From positions 402,305,399 to 402,369,398 of the forward strand of contig NC_053392.1 of the NCBI RefSeq assembly GCF_905171765.1: a DNA stretch of 64,000 bases. The letters run 5' to 3'. The stretch comes from Bufo bufo (lineage: Eukaryota > Chordata > Amphibia > Anura > Bufonidae). A model generated the notes under the pieces. That model saw only the letters and a program-made list of their open reading frames with translations. It was not told the DNA's origin and did no database searches. Of the stretch, positions 21,126 to 31,256 are shown piece by piece. A program made the position numbers and the translations under genes. Numbering within the stretch: position 1 is the stretch's first letter; every line of letters begins with the position of its first letter.

Positions 21126-22575
21126 CATCTCCCCCCCCCCAGGGAAGACTAACCAGGTACCTGACCTCACGCCGGTCGGTACCTGAGTTAGTCTGGCAGC
21201 CCACCCACAACCCAATACTGGACCTGTTGACTTTAGTAGCCTGTCTCTGTCCAGTGAGTCCACCAAGGTTATGTTGGAAGCTGGTACTCCCGGTCTCTGT
21301 GTTGCTCCCTGGCTTGGAGTGGGGGTTGCTTTGTGGGCAGGTATCAGCGGTACTCTGCCCTGGTGCCAGCGCTACCACGGAAGAAGCCTGGTTGGAGCCT
21401 GGTTGTTGGAGGGGAAGACCGACTGTCTCTACCCCCTGTGCTGTAGGTGCAGAGACCACGGTCCCATCTGCACGGTTGTGGGTTTTACTGTCTCCCCCTG
21501 GTGCGTTAAGCTGCCGCTGGGGAGAGGGGGTAACGAGTTCCTCTCCCATACATACTTCCAGCCGCTGGGGAGGGCGACCGACCGTCTCCGCTCCCAATAC
21601 AGTGTCCTGCTGCTGGGGAAAGGAGACTGGGCTCTCTATTCTCTGCTGGACACTCTGCCGCTGGGGGACAGGACCGACTGTCTCTGCCCCCTGTATCTCC
21701 GCCTGCTGCTGGGGAAAGGAGACTGGGCTCCCAATTCCCAAAAAATCATGCTGCTGCTGGGGGGCAGGAACAACTACATCTGCCCCCTGTAACTCCGCCT
21801 GCCGCTGGGGAGGGAGGACGCTGCTCTCCTCTCCCTGCATTTCACACTGCCGCTGGGGAATGGAGACTGGGCTCCCAATTCCCTGCAGGACCGGCGGAGA
21901 GACCTCGGTCCCATCTCTACCGGCCACCTGGGGTCCTTCCCAGTAACATTCTACAATATCTGCCCAGCTGAATGGGTCTGGATCTGGGTCTGTCACCTTA
22001 CCGTCCTGCTGAGCCTTCTCAATGGAGTGGAAGAGATCTCGGTAGTCCTGCTCCAGTTCCCACTCCAGGGTTGCTAGGTGAGCCAGGTCTTGCTTTACCT
22101 CATGGGGGTCATCCCACTCATGCCTAGCCTCCCTCTCATAGAAAATGTCCTGAAGTCTGGACTGTGCAGGGCTCCCGAAGTCAGGCTCTGCAAAGGACTC
22201 CCATAACAAGCCAGGACCATAAAACTCCTCTCCCTCTGGCTTGTCATGTTCGGCTGTCCAGGGTATATACTGTGCCATATACCACCAAAGCGCCTGGTAG
22301 GCATCCTCCAGCCATAGCTCCTGCCATACCCGGTGCTCTAGTTCCTTCACCCATTCCTCCAGGGGCTGCTCTCCCAGGAAGGGCATCCGCAGGGCCACTT
22401 GCTTCTGCAACCGCTGCTCTTCACTGGGGAGACTCTCACCCCGCTGGTATTGTAGATTATCCAGGGCCTGGTACCAGATGCCTTTCCTTAATGCATCCCG
22501 GCCATCCAGGTCTTCCTCATCGTATAACACTGCTGGTTCCATCCTGCTGCTGTCAGGGTCGCTGTACTGGGACAT
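21010..22575 (-). CDS. Gag-like protein of the LTR element, 521 aa
   Basis: The single long ORF starts at an ATG (minus strand, 22575) about 90 bp inside the 5' LTR and runs into the 3' LTR. Residues 1-220 are acidic, Trp-rich and likely helical (for example EEWVKELEHRVWQELWLEDA), as expected of a capsid-type domain. Residues about 225-370 are imperfect repeats of some 20 residues, each with a PQRQ or PQQQ box alternating with GAETVG or GSPVSF. The C-terminus is Ser/Thr/Gln-rich and low complexity. There is no CCHC knuckle and no protease motif. I recognise no named family; the gag assignment rests on its place between LTRs and its composition. The ORF is intact, which fits the young age. The antisense ORF at 21014-21946 is taken as a shadow. 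Confidence 0.7.
   Translation of the reverse strand: MSQYSDPDSSRMEPAVLYDEEDLDGRDALRKGIWYQALDNLQYQRGESLPSEEQRLQKQVALRMPFLGEQPLEEWVKELEHRVWQELWLEDAYQALWWYMAQYIPWTAEHDKPEGEEFYGPGLLWESFAEPDFGSPAQSRLQDIFYEREARHEWDDPHEVKQDLAHLATLEWELEQDYRDLFHSIEKAQQDGKVTDPDPDPFSWADIVECYWEGPQVAGRDGTEVSPPVLQGIGSPVSIPQRQCEMQGEESSVLPPQRQAELQGADVVVPAPQQQHDFLGIGSPVSFPQQQAEIQGAETVGPVPQRQSVQQRIESPVSFPQQQDTVLGAETVGRPPQRLEVCMGEELVTPSPQRQLNAPGGDSKTHNRADGTVVSAPTAQGVETVGLPLQQPGSNQASSVVALAPGQSTADTCPQSNPHSKPGSNTETGSTSFQHNLGGLTGQRQATKVNRSSIGLWVGCQTNSGTDRREVRYLVSLPWGGGDVWRNQPRHWALERTGCWPLAPGLWALSSAHAKLKLHGN
21126..21144 (-). other. Polypurine tract
   Basis: On the minus strand this is CCCTGGGGGGGGGGAGATG directly before the 3' LTR, the position where plus-strand DNA synthesis is primed. 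Confidence 0.65.
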
Positions 22576-22646
22576 GCGTTGTCCTTAAATTGTAGAATCC
22601 ACAGAAATGGTGTCTCCTGTAGCTGTCCTTCTGGCTGTAGGAACGA

Positions 22647-22664
22647 TCCCGCTGCTTGCCACCA
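22647..22664 (-). other. Primer-binding site (tRNA not assigned)
   Basis: Read on the minus strand it is TGGTGGCAAGCAGCGGGA, one base inside the 5' LTR, the usual place and TGG start for a tRNA-complementary primer site. I could not assign the tRNA. Confidence 0.6.
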
Positions 22665-22665
22665 A

Positions 22666-23833
22666 TGTAACGGACCGTTTCCGCAGACAAGGGGTTAAAA
22701 TCCGTTTAGGCGATAAGCCCCTCTCCGAGAGACAGGCACAGCTACTGCAGAACACCAAATTCCCGAACTGGATACAAAGTAGCACTCCAAACTGGAACCT
22801 CACGAATAGCTGCTAGCAGACGAACAGGAAAAGCATACAATCCTGGCAATCGGTCTTCTAACAGCATACAGTGAATCCCCCCAATAACGAGACAAGGCTC
22901 CGTGTTGAGGGTCAAACAGTGGTCTGACTGTACTTGAAGTACAGCCTCTTTTATTCACAAAAAACAAACATAGTACTGCCCACAGGGGTTTGAAATACAA
23001 CCAATCAGTATATTACAAGACATACAATGTAACTACAGCAACCAATCGTTCACGCCCCCAGAGGACCAGAATGAAGACTGTAACATAGGACAACATATCC
23101 CCACAATGCATCATGGTTTCCTCCTCTCTGTCCAGACAACCTTTAGAGCAATCCAATTATCTCTGAGGACAAAAGGAGATCGCCAATACACATGTGAGGA
23201 CAACAGAACAGACATCACCATTTTAAACACACAATGGCACAATAGAAACACACCCAGCATATTCCCTCCCCTTATCCTGAGAGGAGACTCAATTATACAT
23301 ACAGTTAAACATACTTTCTACCCAACTTTCATAACTCTAAAACCATACATCACATTCACAAAAAAATTACATATTCGCAATCAATCCATTCAGGGGAACA
23401 ACATATTAAAAAATGGCATGAATCAGACCAGGGGTTCAAAAGTTAGTAAAATATCTTTTGGGCCCTGGCTGGCACATGGCTATCTGGCTCAAACCAGTTT
23501 TACAGAGCCCTCTTTCCTGGAGACAATGGGAAATAATCAAATTATATCCAGGGATAGAGGCAGACTCCATTGAGCACATGGTTGCAAAAAGACATAAAAT
23601 ACAATAAAATACACAAGGTTACATTTACTACATAAAATAAAGACATGCAACATATCCCCAGATAGCTTAGGTCTGAGCGCATATTATTGAATGGCGCTCA
23701 GACCACACACATACAGTTCAATTGCCATGGAGCTTAAGTTTTGCATGGGCTGATGATAGGGCCCATAATCCAGGGGCAAGAGGCCAGCAGCCAGTCCTCT
23801 CCAAAGCCCAGTGGCGAGGTTGGTTTCGCCACA
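22666..23833 (-). repeat. 5' LTR of the gag-only element
   Basis: Upstream LTR in minus orientation, 1168 bp, TG...CA termini. Differences from the partner include TTT versus TGA near 23137 and single changes near 23361, 23449 and 23774. Confidence 0.92.
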
Positions 23834-23838
23834 ATGGG

Positions 23839-25813
23839 TATAGATCTGCCTGGCATATTATAGCCAGTGAGATCCTTGTTATGATATTGCTATATTTTTG
23901 GGGAGGACTTGTTAGATATCTGATGTGCTCGGTGCCATATGGGTGGGGCCAATTTCATCGTGGCCCTCCTCTTTTTGGGGTTGTGGGGGCCCGGGTCGAC
24001 CCCGCATTCGGCTCTTGTGGTGTCTGTGGTGCCGTCCCGGTCGCCCCGACTCCACTATTGCCTCGGTTCACATTGCTGCTCTCGTTGTTCCTTGTCTTGG
24101 CGGCTGGGGGTGTCTCGGCTGACCCCGCCGGCGGCCTTTGCCGCCGGTGGTGTCACCCCGGTCACCCCTTTCCGTTTCAGGACTTTTTGTGTATCCTCTT
24201 GTCATCTTTGCTGGGCGGTGGGTTGGGTGTGCCTGGGGTGACCCCACGGGCTGCCTTTTGCTGCCCGGGGTGCCACCCTGTTTGCCCCCACCCTCTACCA
24301 CTATCACAGCGGGTCTATATTATACAGCTTTTTATACAGTATTTCCCCCCCCCTTTTTTTTTTTTACTAATATAATGGGATGATTTCCTTTACTCGTATG
24401 AATTGTTTTACTATGCCCACCTTCTAGGCTTACATGTTCTTTACACTTCTGTCTCTTTGTCTACATGAATTTGTCTTGTAATCTGAGAGACTATATTATC
24501 ACGTATATTTGAGAAGGAGACGGATAGTGTATCTAGTTATAGGTGGATTACGGCCTAGATGGTAATACTGACCCATATGACCTGACTGGACACGTTCTGG
24601 ATTATGTACACTAATGATTATATGTATATTACTGACAGCACTTTCTTCTATATGTGATGTCTTTATGGATAAGATTTTCTCTTTTATTCACCATACCACT
24701 AGATCATCTGTATGATCGCTATATTGGTACTGGTTTTATTGTTATGGACCCCTAGCACATCGTATGTTTTCTATTACCCATCACTGTGTGTGATTTACAG
24801 GGTTATGCTATAGTTAGTCATTATTATGGTTCTATTTATATGGACCCCTTACATGTCACCTTTCTATCTGATATGTCACTATGTGTGCATATCAGGAAGT
24901 CACGCTATTATCTGCTACACTTATGATCATGTCACTTCTTATTATCCTTTGATTCATATTAGATGTCTATTGATGGTCTTCTCCTTATATGATATTTTCT
25001 GTGAGCGAGGGGCCCGGTGGGGATGCAGCAAGTGTGTGCCTGCGGCATTGTGGCAATCGTGCGATTACATCCCATCCTCTAGTTTCTTTCAGAGCCGTGG
25101 ATTGCGGTTCACCTGCGTTCCACGGGGGTCGCGGGGTGCGCATGCGCTGGGCGACGCCATCTTGACGCGCTCCGTGACGTCTGCAAGTGCCGCCGCGCAT
25201 GCGCGGTGCGCAGACGTGGATGCGCTGAGAGATGGCGCCGCGTACCATGGAGCTTCCCGCGCCCGTTCGTGTGGTCCGCAGATGTGCCGCATCCAGGTAA
25301 TTTCTGTCCATCGCCCCACCCCTATCATGTTCTATATATACCCTGCTTATGCATCACATAGTACCTCCTGACGAAGCCGTTGAGGTGAAACGCGCGTCGA
25401 GGTCTCGCGCCCAGGGCCTGTCATTCATTTTGCCACCATGTCTTCAGGTAAGTTCTGTATTTAGCACGGTTCCATACTGCGTGTGGGGCACCCCTGTATG
25501 TATCCATATTGAGGAGACTATTATATGTGATACTTATCTGGTTTCCCAGAGCCTTAGCTTTAGCTTTACCTTTCGATCGTACCTATCTGTGCATTACTTT
25601 GCGCAGTCTCATGGTTGTTCTTTTGATTTGACTCACCCTGTGCTTCTCCGTGTACTGTATTACATCCTGTTGTTCTCCATTTTTATATTTTATAATAAAT
25701 GACATTTTTTGATATAACACTCCACTTGTTTTGTTTTTAGTTTACTCTGGATGTGGTACAAGTGGTCACTATAGCTGTCTTAGTTGACAGAGCTGCCTTT
25801 TTGTAGGATAATA
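23839..25813 (+). other. PLE-A 3' region
   Basis: This is the continuation of PLE-A after the LTR element. It holds two or three diverged GC-rich repeats (about 23990-24290; GGTGTC and GACCCC motifs), an AT-rich stretch, a CG-rich block (about 25100-25280) and a hammerhead-like motif. No ORF is supported here. Confidence 0.6.
25364..25402 (+). ncRNA. Hammerhead-ribozyme-like motif in PLE-A
   Basis: The order is CCTC, CTGACGA, A-GCC-GTTGA-GGT, GAAA, CGCGCG, TC, GAGG. This matches the hammerhead core CUGANGA ... GAAA ... UC with stem I (CCUC/GAGG), stem II (GCC/GGU) and a self-complementary stem III (CGCGCG) that would pair best in a dimer. Hammerheads with such minimal stem III are known in Penelope-like elements (Cervera and de la Pena). 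Activity is not shown by sequence alone. Confidence 0.72.
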
Positions 25814-25971
25814 GTGGGTGACATAAAGCCTGATTCTCTGCTATGACATGAAGCCTGATTCTCTGCTATGGGACCTCTCTCCTCTGTCTGGGTGCCGGGG
25901 CCTAAATATCTGACAGTGGCCTGTTCCAGTGGTGGGTGACATGAAGCCTGATTCTCTGCTATGGGAACTCT
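25814..25971 (+). repeat. 93-bp array of hAT-A, part 2
   Basis: About one and a half units between the right TSD of PLE-A and the 3' end of the LINE. One unit is internally shortened (two CTGATTCTCTGCTATG segments 34 bp apart). Confidence 0.88.
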
Positions 25972-26557
25972 TTTTTTTTAATTAGAAAAATACAAAACTT
26001 TACAAACAAGAAAACAAACAGAACAGCTTCTCAGCTGGCCCAGCCTCACTCATATTCACATTCATACCAATACCCTATAAAAACTATATACAAACTATAT
26101 ACAAATGTTAAAAGAGAAAAGAAACTTACTTAGCCGGTTCAGCTGTAAAACCCAAAAAGAAAAACTTGACTACTTGTCAATAAAACGAAAACACAAATAA
26201 GACTACTTGCTTTTAAAACAATAACAATAATAATAATGATAATAATACAAAACAAACAAAATTATAATATTTTTTTTTTGCCATCAACAATTATTATTAT
26301 TTTTTTTTATTATATTACCTTTTACTAATATATCATTAATATATCACATAAAGCAAAACCTTTTTACCTCCCTAATCTAGCCCTAACCCCCACTACCTAC
26401 TCCATCAACCTTTACCCATCACCCAAGGCTGACCTCCGCCTCACGTATCTTTCGTGTCCGCATAGTCCGAGGCCAGCCCTACCTCCACCATCCACATCTA
26501 GCCCCTCGCCCCATGTCCTCCCATGTGCGCATAGTCCAGGGCTAGATGCAGGCCTCC

Positions 26558-29356
26558 TCACTTCAAAACACACATAAAACACATAAAATCCCACCGGCGG
26601 ATCACCTTCAGAATCGGGGTGACGTAAGTCGGAAGATATCCGTGAGGCGTACGTAAGTCCTTCACTTGCCCTCCTGGCTCCCATTTCTGGAAGAAAGGCC
26701 GAAACCACCCCTGGCAGGAGACTACCCACGGAGAAGCCCTCTCCATCCAGAGGTTCGCCAGATTCGCTTTAACAAAGGTGTTTACAAGAAACACCACGGG
26801 GTTAACCATAGATAACCCCCCTAGTCTCCTTGTGCGGTAAGTCACTTCTCTCTTGATCAGGTTCAGTCTATTCCCCCATAAGAGCTGGAAGAACAGACTA
26901 TAAACCCGAGTCCAGAGAGGCTCTGGCAAGATACACACGCTACCCAAATAGATAAGCAAAGGGAGTAAGTAGGCCTTGATCAGGTTTACCCTTTCCCTGA
27001 GGGTCAAAGACCAACCCTTCCACTGGTCGACCCTCTGAGCGGCGATCTTAAGCCTGTCGTCCCAATTTTGAGTGGGATAATCCCCATGGCCAAAATGGAT
27101 GCCTAGGACTTTGGCTGACGACTTGGGCCTTGGGAGGGTGTCCCGGAGATCAAAAACTGGATCACCCCCTCCCAGCCAGAGACTCTCACACTTATCCCGA
27201 ATGATCATGGACCCGGATGCCTCCGAGTAGCGATCCACTTCAGACATCACGTATACCGCCTCCTCTCTCTCGAGGATACGAAAATGGTGACATCGTCAGC
27301 ATACGCTACTACCCTCAGAGTGGCTTCCGGCGCCGCCCGAGCCATCCCGACTCCCGCCAACGGTCCACGATCGATCCGCTTAAGAAAGGGATCAATCGCG
27401 AACACGTATAAAAGCGGGCTAAAGGACAACCCTGGCGGACGCCAGACCCAACCTCAAAAGAGCAGCCAGACCAACCGTTCACAAGCGGGAAATTCTCTGC
27501 CCCTGCATAAAGATCTTTATCCAATTGACAAACCCCCCCGGCAGGCCATACTTCAGAAGGACCGACCAGAGGTACTCATGGTTCACCCGATCAAACGCCT
27601 TTGCTTGATCTAAGGACAGCATGTACCCCCTCCAGTAGCCTGCTCTACTCTGCTCCACTGCCTCTCGGACACCTAGTACAGCACTAAAAGTGCTGCGGCC
27701 TGGAACTGAGCAATGCTGAGCCACCGAAAGGAGTTGGGGTGCAAATTTCACCGGCCTATTAAAAAGTATCTTGGCCGGAATCTTTCTGTCCGTATTAAGA
27801 AGCGCTATGGGACGCCAGTTCTCAATACGGCTCGGATCCTTACCCTTTGATAGAAGGATCAGAGCTGACCTCCTCATTGACCGAGGCAGAGTGCCCGAGG
27901 ATAAACACTCATTGAATACCTCAGTCAAGAGGGGACATAAAGAGTCCTTAAAGGCCCTATAAAACTCGGATGTTAAGCCATCCGGGCCTGGCGACTTCTT
28001 CAGAGCTAACCCTTCCACTGCCAGGATAACTTCCTCCTTCCTGATCTCTTCTACCAAACCGTCAAAAGAGAGGTGAGCTCCTGACTCAGGAGTGACCCCA
28101 GCCAGGAAAGCCAACATCCTGTCCCGATCCAGATCCCTCCTCCCCAAGAGGCACAAGTAAAAAGATCTAACGACTTCCAGGATCCCTGATCTGGACCTGC
28201 TCAGAGATCTTGTACTATCGACCAGTCCTATTATTAACTTACTCTTCACTGACATCTTACAATTTCTGTAGGGGTCGGGCGAGCGGTACCTCCCGAAGTC
28301 CCTCTCAAGAACTAAAGATGTGTGCCTATCATACTGGCACCTCTTGAGCAAAGATCTCACCCTGGAGATATCCTCGCAGCTACCACCAGTCGAGACCAGA
28401 TGCTCGAGTTTCCTCCTCAGACCCTGATACAGGCGGTACCTGTCCAGGGACCTGAGGCTCGAGAGCCGGCGGAAGAACTTTGCAGCCCGATCTTTGAATA
28501 TCTCCCACCACTCTGACTTAGTATCACAGAGATCCAGTAAAGGTACCTGATTTTGAAGGAAGTCCTCAAAGGATTGTCTCACCTCTGCTTCCTCCAAGAC
28601 ACCCGAATTCAGCTTCCAATAACCCCTTCCCATTTGGGGGGATTCTGAAATATTCAGAGAAAACATAATCAAACAGTGATCGGAGAATTCCACCTCCACA
28701 ACCCTTAAGGGCGAAAAGGTAGCTTCCTCCTTCAAATAAAACCTATCTAGTCTAGACCTGATCTGACTACCTCTATAGAAAGTGAAACCCCCGTGGCCTG
28801 GGGTATGCCTAATGTGGACATCCTCCAGACGAGCCTCACTAGCTACTCTATTCAGAAAAATACTATCATAAGTCAGCCGGTTTCTGGTGCCTCCCCTGTC
28901 TTTGGGCCTTGTGACAGTATTAAAGTCCCCACCAAAAACCACCTGCCGGCTTGTAAAAAGGAAAGGCTTAATCCTCATAAAGAGACATTTCCTGTCCCAC
29001 CTGGACTGGGGCCCGTAGATATTAATCAGACGCAGTTCCTGTCCCTTCATGAGGACATCCAACATCAAACACCTCCCCATTTCTAAGTCAATTACTCGTC
29101 GGCATTCTACCGGTGCGGTAAAAAGGACCGCCACTCCGCTATACGGCTCAGCCGCAAGAGACCAGTAGGAGGGCCCTGGTCTCCACTCCCTCTTGGCTTT
29201 ATAAATCGCTGCCAAATCTGGCAGCCTGGTCTCTTGCAAAAACAAAATGTCAGCTTCAACACGGCTGAGAAAATCGAAGGCTGTGAAACGAGCCGCATCC
29301 GACTTAATGCTGGCGACATTAATGGTCGCCAGAGTCAGCAGAGCAGGTACCGCCAT
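26558..29356 (-). pseudogene. LINE ORF2: AP endonuclease and reverse transcriptase, frameshifted
   Basis: The start ATG is at 29356 (MAVPALLTLATINVAS). The first 230 residues form an APE-type endonuclease: TINVAS, FLQETRLP, VFGGDFN and the SDH box near residue 225. The RT shows KKSPGPDGLTSEFY, ENWRPIALLNTD, SLDQAKAFDRVNHEYL (open frame ends near 27479), then a GVRQGCPLA block in another frame and the catalytic YADD (near 27310). A C-terminal thumb segment (QWKGWSLTLRERVNLIKAYLLP) occupies 26558-27250. At least two frame changes lie between 27530 and 27250. The protein would nick DNA and prime cDNA synthesis there. At about 930 residues it seems short for the clade, so C-terminal loss is possible. 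Confidence 0.9.
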
Positions 29357-29370
29357 AAAGAGTAGTTAAA

Positions 29371-30840
29371 TTAGACGGCCTTCTTCCCATTCTTCTCCCC
29401 CCTCCCGGGGCTGCCTTCTAGAGCAGCACGACCTCTCTTGAGGGAGATAGTGGTATCCATCTCTGCCACCACCACCTCCCTCTGCGCACCACTCCTGGCT
29501 TTCTCAGTCTCAGGGCCCGGTTTTGCCACCCCTCCTGAGGACCTTGCATCCCCACCAGAGGGTGGCGCGGGGCCCCCTGAAGGCTCTCCCTCCTTCGCCC
29601 CCGGCCCCTCACCTTCAACCTCCTCCTCAGCAGAGGAGGCAGTGGTCTCATCCAAGATGAGGTACCGGTTGGAGAGCTCCAGAGGGGAGCCGGTTACACC
29701 TTCCCTGGCAACTTTGGTTTGGCTATATATTTTTTTAGTACGCCGTTTCCGTCTACTTTGGGACTCTGCCCCACTACCCTCTGCAGAACTTTCGTAGTGC
29801 GAGGACAGAGTCTCTTCGGCCTGATCCAGTCTCTCAATCTCCTCCTCCAGCTTGCTGCCCCCTAGGGTCTCGGATTCAGGAGGGGCAGTAGTTTGGGAAA
29901 GAGCGGGCATCACCCCAGGACCCCTCCCTCTCCGCCTGACGCCTCTCTCTCCGCCTCTGCCGGGACGGGTTGTTCTGGTTCCTCACTGACCCCTTAACTC
30001 CACTGCCTTTGCCAGTACCTGCCTCAGCCGAAGGGACCTCCCGGCCCGCTCCTGCATGAGCTTGGGCCGCATTGGCCTCAGAGAGAGGACAGCGACTGAA
30101 GGGGTGCCCGAGCTCCCCACACAGGTTGCATCTAATCTCCTCGCAAGATGACCTGTACCCCCACACAACGCACACTTCTGCACTTGGCAGCTGGCGCTGA
30201 AGTGTGTGGGGCTGCCGCACTTGTGACAGAGCTTAGGCTGCCCCCTGTAGAAAACCAAGATCCTGTCTCGGCCGATAAAGGCAGATGATGGAATGTGGGA
30301 AACTGTACTACCCAGACGCTTAAGCTTGATATTAAACGTCCAGGCACCCGACCAAATGCCAAACTCGTCCAGGTTTTCAGCTGGTATTCCCTGGACCTCT
30401 CCGTATCTTCCCAGCCAGGTCATGATGTCAATACAAGAGAGTGACTCGTTACGGGTCAGCACGGTCACTCTCTTGACCTCACTCTCGCGGGTTATCGCTT
30501 TTGCAACGAAACCACGCCAGTCCGGCATGTTCTTCACCAGCTCATATCCGGACCAGAAGAGCTCAAGCCCCTCCGGCCGGACAAAGCTGATGTCAAACTC
30601 CTTGGAGCCAAAAGGATGGATCAAGGCAAAGATGTCAGTTGCCCTGAAACCCATCCCAAGCAGGAGCTCCACTACCCTCTTTCTAGTAGGGCAGGCTTCA
30701 TCACTACTCCACTTGAGACAGACCACATTCCGTCTGGCTCCAGGGCCGGTTGTGGGTGAAGACCAGGTGGTCTCGCCCCCGTTCTGTTCTCGGAAGGTCC
30801 GAACACCATGTCTGTTGAAAACAGAAGGTGCGGGAACCGC
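29371..30840 (-). pseudogene. LINE ORF1, C-terminal half with CCHC knuckles
   Basis: Minus-strand frames at 29983-30726, 29876-30220 and 29371-29913 together encode an RRM-like segment (FDISFVRPEGLELFW ... KRVTVLTRNE), then three Cys/His knuckles: CHKCGSPTHFSASC, CALCGGTGH and CNLCGELGHPFSRC. A basic/acidic tail ends GEKNGKKAV just before ORF2. Such knuckled ORF1 proteins bind element RNA. A frame change lies in the knuckle region (about 30150-30220) and another near 29900. Confidence 0.82.
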
Positions 30841-31256
30841 GCTCTAAATAAACAATAAATGTCAGTGATGAACTCCTGCAGACGCGGTAAATTATGAAAC
30901 TCATCCAATTACCAGAGATGAATTCGCTGAACCCTATTGTTCATGCAGAGATGGTACAAATTCTCCTACTACTGGTCCGTGGATAATGTAGTGAGTCTCA
31001 AATAACTTTAACCAAGCTCCGAACCCAAATAGAAGAAGCAGATACGTATTGATCTCAAACACCTCGTGCTGATCCACAGATCTCGTGCTGGGAATCCAAC
31101 CACTGAATCCAAACACCGGACCTTCAAAAGGAATAAGACAAATGGTGCAATACCCTCGGGAACTTCAAAGGTGAGGAATTTATTGTACTTACAATTAATA
31201 AGATACAAAACTTGCACATAGAAATGCCCAGAATGAACATTCCACCTTCTTCCCCT
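30841..31256 (-). mobile_element. Non-coding interruption of ORF1, possible PLE tail
   Basis: About 0.4 kb with no ORF1 similarity splits the gene. It begins (plus strand) AACCGCGCTCTAAATAA, close to the AACCGCGCTGC and GACCGCGCTGC edges of the two minus-strand PLE insertions. It contains TTTATTGTACTTACAA, close to the TTTTATTATACTTACAAG of PLE-B. No TSD was found, so the assignment is tentative. Confidence 0.4.

Larger units (their letters stand above)
19958..23833 (-). mobile_element. Gag-only LTR retrotransposon, very young
   Basis: Two 1168-bp direct repeats (19958-21125 and 22666-23833) flank a 1540-bp interior, and the whole is bounded by the 5-bp duplication ATGGG (19953-19957 and 23834-23838). 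On the minus strand the LTR begins TGTGGCGAAACC and ends GGTCCGTTACA. A primer-binding-site-like TGGTGGCAAGC and a G-rich polypurine tract lie in the right places for minus-strand orientation. There is a single gag-like ORF and no protease, RT or integrase, so movement must depend on another element's enzymes. I count about five LTR differences by eye, roughly 99.6% identity. Confidence 0.92.
18905..25813 (+). mobile_element. Penelope-like element PLE-A, 5'-truncated, with nested LTR element
   Basis: Flanked by a 14-bp duplication GTGGGTGACATAAA (18891-18904 and 25814-25827) inside the hAT-A array. It carries the C-terminal part of a PLE protein with a GIY-YIG domain, then a long 3' region with a hammerhead-like motif. 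An LTR retrotransposon with its own TSD sits at 19958-23833. The reverse transcriptase part is lost, consistent with 5' truncation during target-primed reverse transcription. Confidence 0.88.

Noticed and set aside
21014..21946. 310-codon plus-strand ORF
   Set aside because: It is antisense to the gag-like ORF, low complexity, and starts inside the LTR; it is taken as a shadow frame.
22585..23000. Short ORFs in the LTRs (duplicated at 19794-20292)
   Set aside because: The same frames occur in both LTRs because the LTRs are identical; there is no independent support for coding.
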